From the NCBI GenBank assembly GCA_025917655.1, contig CP084615.1, positions 2,294,001 to 2,358,000 of the forward strand: a DNA stretch of 64,000 nt, given 5' to 3'. The translations under genes and the position numbers were made by a program. The notes under the pieces were generated by a model that saw only the letters and a list, made by a program, of their open reading frames with translations, was not told where the DNA came from and did not search any database. Shown piece by piece: positions 55,482 to 64,000 of the stretch (its first letter is position 1; each line of letters begins with the position of its first letter). This DNA is from Chlorella sorokiniana (lineage: Eukaryota; Chlorophyta; Trebouxiophyceae; Chlorellales; Chlorellaceae).

Positions 55482-58400
55482 TCACTGCTTGAACGTCATG
55501 CTGCGGTTGCCGCTGCGCACATGCACTGCGCTTCGCTTGCCGCCCTTGAGCGCATTCACGTCGGGCGAGCCGTAAGGGTTGAACTTGCCCGCAGGGAAAC
55601 GGGACGCCGGTTCCTCGCGCGGCGCACCACGCCCGCCGCCGCGGCCGCTGCCACGGGCGCCACCACGACCGCCGCCTCTGCCGCCGCCGCGACCGCCGCG
55701 ACCGCCGCCGCGACCGCCGCGGCCACGCCCGCGGCCACGCCCGTCGTCCTTGGGCAAGGCATGCGGGTTGACGATGCCCAGGTCAAACTTTGACTTTGCC
55801 GCCTGATAGTCGACTTTCTTGCCCTCTCCCTCGCCGTCCTTGCTGGCAGTGCCGGCCCCACCAGCACGCGCCTGCAGCTGCTGCTGCTGCTGCGCACTCA
55901 CTCCACCCTTCCGCTGCTGCTTGCGGTGCTGCTGCGGCGCGTCCTCCTCAGCCTCGTCCTCGCTGGCATCTGTGGGGACAGGGAGGCGGGATAGATTGCG
56001 GCAGGCGTCAGGCATGCCCAGCCGGCGGCAACAATGCAGCAGCCGATTGCGCGGCTCAACGCATGCACCGTGCGGCGCATCCACCTTCCAGGCCTAGCTC
56101 CACCAACGTGCGTTTCAGAGCCCGGTCCTGAGACGGCTGCCCACGCCGCGCCTTCTTGCTGCCGCCGGCGGGGGCGGCGGAGGGGCTCGGCGCGCCGCTC
56201 GACGCCCCCTTGCCATACTTCTCCGACACCGGCAGCGGCAGGAACTCGCCGAAATCGTCCCTGCCGGCGTCCCTGCGGGCGGCACCTGCTGCCGCCGCTG
56301 CTGCTGGTCCCGGTGAGGGTTGCCCACCGTTTGGGCGTGCCTGCTCCTCCTGTTGCTCAGTGGAGGCCCCGGCAGGCTGGCCCCCATCCCGCCGCATCGC
56401 TTCCATGGCTGCCCGGATCGCAGCGCGCTGCGAGCGCCGCCAGCAGCCTCCGCAGGCTGCTCACCTGCCTCGTCCTCCGCGCTACCGGCTGCAGCAGCCT
56501 CGGCGGCTGGCGCAGCGGGACCCTGCCCGCCGCCTGCTGGCCCCGCCGCCGCAAAGGAGAAGGGCAGGGCCAGCGACGCTTTCACGGCTGCCGCGGCTGC
56601 GGCTGCAGCGGCGACGCTGCCGGCGGCGGATGAACCCAGGAGGGCGCCCACCGCGGATGGCTTGCCCTTGCCCAGCAACGACAGAGCTGGCACCGTTGGG
56701 TGCGCCTGATGCTGCGCAGCATCTGGTGCACTTCCGGCTCCACCGCCGCTGGCAAAGCCCAGCCTGCTGCCGGTCCTCGACTGCTGTTGAAGCGGCTTCA
56801 GCCGCCGGGCCTGGAGTGCGGGCTTCGCAGTCGGCTCCGGCTCCTCCTCGGCAGCGGCAGCAGTGGCGCCTGGCACGTCGGCGCTGCCCTCGACATCCAG
56901 TGGCGGCGCAGCTTGTGCACCCTCCTCCCCCTGAGCTGCTGCTTGGGATGCAGTTTTCTCAGGGAGCGGGGCTGCTGCTGCGACTCCTGAAGCGGGTGCG
57001 GCCTTGGTCGGTGTGGCTGCTGCCGTGGCTGCTACAGAAGACGGCGCTGCCGCAAACGCGCTGCCGCCGCCAGAGCCGCCGCCGAGGGGCTTCACCGCCC
57101 TCGGCTGCAAGGCGGGTTTGGCCGACACAGCTGCCCCCAGCAGGCTGCTGGCGCCTGACAGCACCCCCGCCAGCGGCTTGACTGCTCTGGGCTGCAGCGT
57201 GGGCTTGGCCGCCGGCACGGGTTCCGGAGCTGCGGGCTCTGCCCCGACTGCTGGCCCAGCATCCGCCGCCTCCTCGCCTGCCGCGGCACCTGCCGCTGCC
57301 GCTGCCGCCTGGCGCTGGTCCGCCAGCGCCTGCTTCCAGGGCTGCTGGCGCAGCTCGCGCACGGCGGCCACCGCCTCTGGCCGCCGCGCCGCCTCCACGG
57401 CGGCCAGCACCTCGCCCGCCTGGCGGCTGACCACCGGAGAGGAGCGGCCCAGCGCACGGTGCAGCTCTGGAACGCATCCAAAGGGGGAGGGCGGGGCCAG
57501 TAAATCATACTGTGCTGCTGCAGTACCACCAATGTTCCCTAGTTGACTGTAATACAACAGGCATGCTCTCAAGGGAGGCCATCGCATGGCACACACATTC
57601 CAGCTGTGCACAGCCCACGCAAGGCTTCGGGGGAGCAGCCTCTCGACGCGGGCGGCAGCACTTCCCTTGCCCTAACCCGGCCTGCCGCCGGCCTGCCGCC
57701 GCCCCACCCACCCAGCGGCGTGCGCGGCATCGTCTGGGCCAGCTTGAGCAGCTGGGCACGGGGAGCAGGTAGCCGGTGGATTCGTCCAGGACGCGGGCGG
57801 TGGTGTCCCGCCATTCGTACAGCGCTGCAGGCAGGCAGTCCCGTGTGTATGTGAGGGATGGGTAGGTGGGGGAGAAGTCAGAAGAGACGCGCAAGTCCAC
57901 AACACACATTGTCCATGTGGCTGACGTTGGACCAGCAGCGCGCTTGCAGGCTGCCGCCACCGCAAGCTGCACGATGAAAGCCGCGGCACGGGCTGCGGTG
58001 CGCACCCGCAAACACGCTCAGCTGCTCGTCGCTCAGGCTGGCGCCCAGCTTGCTGACCAGCTCCATGAAGGAGGCAGCGCTGTGCAGCTCCTTCTCGTAC
58101 TGCAACAGGCACAGCAGGCGGCTGCGCTCCAGCACGGTCGCCAGCGCCACGGAGCCGCCGGGCGCCGCCGCCGCTGCGGCGGCCCCAGCCGGCAGCGCCA
58201 CCGCCAGGTGCTCGGGCACCGCGTTGCCGGACTCACGCAGCGCGACCTGTGGGAAGGAATGGGGAGGGGGTGGGCACCAAGGGCACCAGCTGCAGCTGTT
58301 CACCACAGCACGCTACAGGCCGGCCGATGCAGCAAGTTCTCATGGAGCCTCCCAACAGGTGCCAGCCGAAGCGGCCATGACAGACACAGGACCCGGAACA

Positions 58401-61084
58401 CTTACGGGCGCACGAAAGCAGCGTGCACGAACCCAGTCCCACCTTGAGCCTGTCGTAGCAGTACAGCAGGAAGTGTGTGTCGGCGCGGGCATAGTGCAGC
58501 ATGTCGGGCGCCAGCGGGCGCACGCGCCAGTCTGCCAGCTGGTAGCGCTTGTCCGCCTGCATTATGTTGGGGGCGGGGGGGCAGGGGTGTGTGGGGTTGA
58601 TGGTGTGTTTGAACGCGGGTAGGCGGATGGTAGAGGGGGCCGACTGCTGTCGGGCCGCTCAGGGGAGGGGCAGGGGAGCGGAGTGGGGCGTTATAAAGGC
58701 ATGGCCCGCAGCCGGGCAGGGAGCGCTTGAACATGGCGCGGGGGCTGGCGGCAGCAAGCGGCTGCCGCGTGCAGGTTGCCCAGAACAGCCCAGTGCTGCA
58801 AACAGTTCAGCGTGCCTTGAAGGCGCAGTAGTGGTCGAGCAGGTGCGCCAGCCCGTGCCCCTTGAACTCCAGCACGCGAGCAGCCTGCACGCCACGTGGC
58901 AGGCAGCAGAAGCGGGGTGGCAAGTGCATGAAGCCACCGGATGAGGGCCAGCCTCCCAGGCAAGTGCATGCCTACACCCGAATGGATGTGGCCCCACCAG
59001 CCCTGGGGCCCGTGCCCTGACCCTGCCAGTCCTGAATTTTACCTCCCCACCTACCCACCCACCCCATCCCAGCCCCCAAACCACCACCATCACACACACA
59101 CACACACACACACCGCAACCCGCAGCCCGGACCACCTGGCCCGTGTCAAACATGTTGACCAGGAACAGCCCAAAGTCGCGCTGCAGCCAAACGACGTCGC
59201 TGTCGGCGCCGTGCAGCACCTTGACCACCGCTGGGTCGGCAACCAGGGGGCCAGCGCGGGGCCTGCGCCACAGCAAAGCAGCAGGGTGACGCGAGCGTGG
59301 GGAGATGGGCCGGACTGGGTGCAGGCATGCAGGGGGCAAGTGGGGGCCATGGGCCCCTGTCGCTCTGGAGACGCTGGCCAGAGGGGCCGAGCAGGCCGAG
59401 GGCCATGGGCAGGGCAGCTCCTGCAGCTCCAACGGCAGCAAAGCTCGCTCAAGCACAGGATGCAGCGGAGGAGCGGGGCTAGCCGCCCCTGCGCAGCACC
59501 CCGCCAGCTTCCTCCTTCCCCCGGCCCCGGCTCACCGATGTGGTCGCGCAAGGCCAGCGCATCAATGATGAGGTCCTCGCTGCGGGTCGACAGCTGCATG
59601 AGGCACACAAAGCCCTGCGGGGACAGCAAGGAGCGGGTCCGCGGGTGAGGTGGGACGCCTGGGCGGAGCTGGGGGCGCGGGGCGCGCGCGCGCGGCACGG
59701 AGGGCTGCCTGCCGCCGTCCAGCAGGGGGCGACTCCAGCAAGCGTAGCAGCCGACTCGAGAACTGCTGGTTCGTACTGGAATGTACTGCTCTGCTCACCT
59801 GGAAGGACCTGTAGCTGTGGGCCTCCAGGTCAATGGCCAGCTCCTTGGCAGCTGCCAGTCGCTCGGCTGCAAAGCGCGGCGGAGGACGGCGAAGAACCGG
59901 CAGTCTGGCACCCGCAGCCACACGAGCCGACCGAGAGAGACGGCAGCAGTAGCAGCAACAGGCGGCAACACAACAGCGGCGGCGGGTCTGTTGCTGCGGC
60001 GGCAGGTGGCCCTCCAAAGAACTGGGACATGCAACTGATGCGCACCTGCCGCCCTGAGAGCAGGCACAGTGTCAATGTAGGTGAAGGGTGTGTCGTCAAA
60101 GTCGCGCGGCGGCACCGCCTCCCCGCTTCCAGCTGCCAGGCAGCATACTCCAGGGCATCCAGCAGGTGCTGCACAGGGTGGGGCCGCGGCTGGCCCGCGG
60201 CGGCGGCCGCAGCGGCGGCCGCGGCCGCTGCCTCCACATCAATCACGCCCGCCAGGCTGTCCAGCTTGTGTTGGAACGGCGCCCGCGTGTTGTCCACCGC
60301 ATCGGAAAACGAGTCCTGCGGCCGCTGCTGCACCTGGCTGCTCTCCATGCGAGACACAAAGCCGTCGCCGCCGCCGCCGCGACGCCGGCTGCCGCCCGCT
60401 GCTTGCACTCTCGGGCAGCTGGGCGACCGCCAACGTAGAGCCCGCCCCGCCGGGCAGCACTGGGGCGGCCTGCGGCGCCGCTGCGGGCCCATCCCGCAGC
60501 TCCTGCCGTGCGTCTGCCAGCGCATCGTCGACCCGCTCCAGGGTGGCATCCAGCAGGGAGGCCACCCAGTCCCCGCCTCATCCGCATCACCAAAGGCTGC
60601 CTGTGGTGGCGGCGCCTCGCCGGCATCCTGCCAGGACAGAGGATGGAAAAGCACGGATGCTCGCTTGGACCCAGCCCCAAACTCGGGCCCAGTCCCAATA
60701 TTAAAGAACATCAGCGCTGTGCTGGGGCAGAGCCTCAGCATTCCCAATTCAGAGGACGGAGGAAACACCTGGCAGCGCAGGCGCCGCCGGCGGCAAGCGC
60801 ACCGGCAAGGACGTCAGCAGCGCCTGAAGGCGGCCTTGAAAGGATTCCACCTGCTCCTTGAATCCTGCAAAATTCTTGTAATACTGCGAGAGGGCACAGA
60901 GATAGCACGGGGAGGGTAGAGCGTTGCATGCAGCTCCGTGGTGCAATTAGCGGGGATTATACATACACAACACAATCTGCGAGACTCTCACATGATATTC
61001 TCCCTCCTCTGGCAGCTCCGCACGCTCCGCCGCCGCAGCTGCCTTTTCCAAGGCCTTCACGGCTTCGATATTGGGGCCCGTCAT
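55482..61084 (-). CDS. Exosome-associated 3'-5' exoribonuclease Rrp6/EXOSC10
   Basis: Nuclear DEDD-type exonuclease that trims and degrades RNA with the exosome. The ATG at 61084 opens [18 protein letters not shown]-terminal PMC2NT region: [17 protein letters not shown], then [18 protein letters not shown]. Then [17 protein letters not shown] and the nuclease: [16 protein letters not shown] (Asp/Glu), [37 protein letters not shown] (Asp), [46 protein letters not shown] and [17 protein letters not shown] (Tyr/Asp). All DEDD-Y residues are present. HRDC region: [31 protein letters not shown] long Ala/Pro/Lys region follows, then an RGG-rich tail (55615-55745) and [15 protein letters not shown] to the stop at 55482. 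One intron (58826 to about 58563) needs a GC donor. Frame jumps occur at G/C runs near 57760-57763, 60121-60124 and 60571-60574. Head-to-head with HisG. Confidence 0.92.
59091..59113. repeat. (CA)n microsatellite
   Basis: About 11 CA units in an Rrp6 intron. Confidence 0.9.
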
Positions 61085-61365
61085 CGCTTCAGTGACTTAT
61101 TCCATTTCATAAGAGGTCAGATTGATGTCGAAAGCATGCGAACAACTCCTGAAACGATGCCATGTTGCGAAAGGCTCGACCGAAGACCAGTTCCTGCTCA
61201 AGTGATCGGGTGCTTCGATCACCACTCTTCGACTCGCGTGGCACCCATTAGCCGGATGAACACAGCTCTTGCATTGACCAATTCGCGTTTCTATAGGTAC
61301 AGTGAGAGTGTTTGTCAATCAAGGGTCGTTGCAAACACAGAGGAAGCAGCAGACGCGGAGACAAG
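61085..61365. promoter_or_regulatory. Compact bidirectional promoter region, Rrp6 / HisG
   Basis: Only 281 bases separate the two divergent start codons, so both promoters and 5' untranslated regions must share this stretch. It is markedly AT-richer than the genes on each side. No single motif could be named. Confidence 0.55.
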
Positions 61366-64000
61366 ATGCAAGCCAGCCAGACGCGTGCTGCGTCGCTGCC
61401 CTGCACAGCCCGGTTGGCGAGCAGGGCAGGCAGCAGCTTTCTGAGCAGCAGCAATGCCAGCAGCAGAGCAGCAGTTCGGCGGCAGACGGTGCCTGGTCGG
61501 CAAGCGGTGCTGGAGGTGGCATGCAGCCTGAACAACAGTGCGGGAGCTACAGGTGGGCTGTGACCGGGCGATGGCGTCGCCCGAGCCTCCGCCGGGGCAC
61601 CTTGCGGCCTGGGCCGCCGCCGCCGCTGCCGCTCCGCGCTGATCTGACCGTGCCTGGCCTGCTTGGCTCGCAGTGCCCAAGCCGGCGAAGCTTGAGGAGC
61701 GCGACACCCTGCGGCTGGCCCTGCCCAGCAAGGGACGCATGGCGGAGGACACGCTGCAGCTGCTGAAGGTGCGCCAAGGGCACCGCCGCTGTGCCCGCTC
61801 TTGCACCGGTCAGCACATAACCACCTTGCTGGGATCTGCTCAGAGTTCCACAAGATGCTCCTGGTTGAGCGCAGCACCTGCTGCGCTGGCTGTGCCCTGC
61901 ACTCAGCCGTTGCTGCCTGGCCGCGCCGCTGCCTGTACCACCTGCAGGACTGCCAGCTCAGCGTGGTGAAGCCCAACCCTCGCCAGTACGTGGCCCGGAT
62001 ATCGCAGCTGCCCGACCTGGAGGTCTGGTTCCAGCGGGCGACAGGTGAGGCGGGCACCAGGGTCAGAGCCCGTTGCGCTGTTCAGAGCGCGGCCATCCAT
62101 GCCGCGCTGCTGGGAGGGGGATATACAGGTCAGCCCAGCCGCCAGATGAGCACCAGGATGCACCGAGCCCTCTAACCCTTCCCATCATCCCGCCGTAGAC
62201 GTGGTGCGCAAGCTGATGTACGGGGATGTGGACCTGGGCATCGTGGGCCTGGACATGCTGTCGGAGATTGGCAACGAGGACCCAGGTGGGGCCCCGCCGC
62301 TGCAGCGCACCGGTCGCATGCTCCTGCCCGCCGCCAGGCTGGCAGCGGCACGACACGTGCCTGCCCACAACTCGCGGGCTGGTGTAGCGGTGGGGGTCGG
62401 CGCCGCCGCATCGCGGGCCACGCGCTTGTTGCATGCTCGCCGGCCGCCTTGCCTCCCACCAAGTGCGCCTCCTGCACCAGCACCGCCCACCTCACGCCCC
62501 GCGCCCTGCACCACCGCCGTGTCCCCGCAGACGTGCTGGTGCTGCACGACGCGCTGGACTTCGGTCAGTGCCACCTGGCCCTGGGGGTGCCCATGGGCGG
62601 CCGCTTTGCCGACGTGCACACGCTGCAGGACCTCAAGGCCATGCCCTGGAGCGAGCAGGCGCCGCTCAGGTGCGCTGTCTTTTGTGTGGGGGTGTGGGGG
62701 TGTAGGGGGAGTCGGGGAAGGGGTATGCGTGCAGATGTGGGGCCGGGGGGGAACGAGATGTATGCGTGGGTAGGGTCTGATTGGGCGGGTGAGGACAAGG
62801 TGGGGGAGGTCAGGGTGCTGTGCCCAGGGGGCGACGGGCGGGGCGGTGCTGTCTTGCACGGCTGGCTGGCCTGCCGTGCATTTCGGCGGCGCCACGCCGC
62901 GCCCCCCCCCCCCCCCCCCCCGCCCGTTCCCCGCCCCCTTTCGCCTGTGCAATGTTGCGTTTGAGCAAGGAAGAACGCTGCCTCAGGCAGGCACATGCAA
63001 CCTTGCTGCCGCAGGGTGGTGACCGGCTACCAGAACATCGCCCGCAAGTTCTTTGCGGAGCAGGGCTTTGAGCACGTGGTGCTGCTGTCGGCAGACGGTG
63101 AGGCGCTGCTGACACCCGGGCTGGCCCCGGGCGCGCGCAGCGCGGCGCACCAGGCTGCAGCCGCTGCAGCGCAACCTTGCCCACGCTCTCACGCACACAC
63201 CGCCCACTCGCATCTGCCTGCACCCACTCTTGAGCAGCTGACCAGCCACACTGACCCACCCCAGCCTTGCTTTCCCGCTCGTCCACGCTCCCCGTCAACA
63301 CCTCCACATGTGACCAGCCCTCACCCGCCGCTCGCTGCCGCCCGCAGGCGCGCTGGAGGCGGCCCCTGCCATGGGCTCCGCCGACATCATCCTCGACCTG
63401 GTGTCCACGGGGGTGACGCTGCGGGAGAACAACCTGAAGCAGCTGCAGGGGGCACCATCATGCACTCCCAGGGAGCCCTGGTGGCCAACCGCCGCGCACT
63501 GCTCGAGCGGCCGGTGCGCAGGGGGCGGGGGCTGGCTTCCAGATAAGGGAAGGGGGAAGGAGGGAGCAAGAAGGGGGCAGGGGCAGGTCACAAAACGGAT
63601 TAGGTGCGGCAAGGTTGGCCCTGCTGCCTGTGGCGGCTTCTTTTCAAAGCTGTCCAGCCTTGCTCAGGGGTGCCGTCCCTCCACCCCCTTGGGCACTTGT
63701 TCCACTCGCACACGCCTCTCCCATGGCCACGCCTGCATCGCTTCCCGCCACCCCAGCACTCAACTGGTCTCCCCGCTTCCGCCGCTGCGACAATCGCCGC
63801 CGCTGCTGCCTGCCGCAGGGCCTGCTGGAGACTGTGCACGAGCTGCTGGAGCGGCTGGAGGCGCACCTCACCGCCAAGAGCTTCTATTCCGTCATCGCCA
63901 ACATGCGCGGAGCCTCTGCGAGGGAGGTCTCCGAGCGCCTGCTGGCCGAGCCGGAGCTGGCGGGCCTGTCGGTGCGCGGCCCCCTTTCCCCGCGCCTCCT
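61366..64000 (+). CDS. HISG: ATP phosphoribosyltransferase (first step of histidine synthesis), plastid-type, 3' end beyond window
   Basis: Joins ATP and PRPP to give phosphoribosyl-ATP. The ATG at 61366 opens a Ser/Arg/Ala-rich leader ([17 protein letters not shown]) typical of a plastid transit peptide. Exon 2 starts [18 protein letters not shown] with [14 protein letters not shown]. Then [82 protein letters not shown] and [18 protein letters not shown], the PRPP-binding loop region. After a G run at 63448-63452 that looks one base short, the frame reads [15 protein letters not shown]. The last visible exon (63821 on) is [18 protein letters not shown] followed by IANMRGAS, the start of the C-terminal regulatory region of the long-form enzyme. 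Eight exons seen; runs off the right edge. Confidence 0.95.
62902..62921. repeat. C20 homopolymer
   Basis: Run of 20 C in the HisG intron between the exon ending EQAPLR and the exon starting VVTGYQN. Confidence 0.9.

Noticed and set aside
55000-64000. Rrp6-HisG neighbourhood as an operon-like or novel system
   Set aside because: The genes are divergent, each with its own introns and signals, and have no known functional link.

Overview
The window looks like nuclear DNA of a chlorophyte green alga, most likely a trebouxiophyte of the Chlorella type; this is an inference from the sequence alone. Supporting signs are very high GC, genes cut into many short exons by GT...CAG introns of about 100-300 bases, alanine/proline-rich linkers, G-rich minisatellites and CA/GT microsatellites inside introns, TGTAA polyadenylation signals downstream of several stops, and a plant-like gene set (plastid-type HisG, four-MA3-domain translation regulator, CCT-motif protein, GNOM/GBF1-type ARF-GEF). 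There is no bacterial operon, rRNA, tRNA, CRISPR array or recognisable transposon.

Layout. 1-10390 (-): large ARF guanine-exchange factor of the GBF1/GNOM class, running to or off the left edge. 10705-13652 (-): mitochondrial calcium-uptake EF-hand protein (MICU). 14438-19539 (+): coiled-coil CCDC146/MBO2 ciliary or centriolar protein. 19710-20644 (-): small secreted phospholipase A2-like protein. 20912-22081 (-): AP-1 sigma adaptin. 22719-28548 (+): MRF/PDCD4-like protein with four MA3 domains. 29615-31252 (-): unrecognised long ORF. 32253-32972 (+): small unknown protein. 33215-35261 (-): eIF3 subunit m. 36391-37833 (+): CCT-motif protein with a long pyrimidine-rich 3' region. 39200-40260 (-): SixA-like histidine phosphatase. 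41372-45376 (+): leucine-rich-repeat protein with a probable N-terminal lipid anchor. 46096-51133 (-): three small membrane or secreted proteins (multi-pass, Cys-rich, PAN/apple-like). 52177-54998 (-): aminoadipate/kynurenine-type aminotransferase. 55482-61084 (-): Rrp6/EXOSC10 nuclease. 61366-right edge (+): HisG.

The genes do not form one pathway; they are a normal mix of trafficking (ARF-GEF, AP-1 sigma), translation (eIF3m, MRF), RNA decay (Rrp6), metabolism (HisG, aminotransferase) and surface proteins. Several neighbours are head-to-head with gaps of 0.3-1.1 kb that probably act as shared promoters.

Two results stand out. First, an MBO2/CCDC146 orthologue, a motile-cilium/centriole protein, is present in what looks like a coccoid-alga genome. 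Second, at 15 places in ten different genes a conserved reading frame jumps, nearly always at a run of 3-5 G or C that appears one base short (two short, or one long, in the ARF-GEF). That pattern points to homopolymer errors in the assembly rather than to dead genes, and any gene model built mechanically from this sequence will be broken at those points. No convincing undescribed multi-gene system was found.
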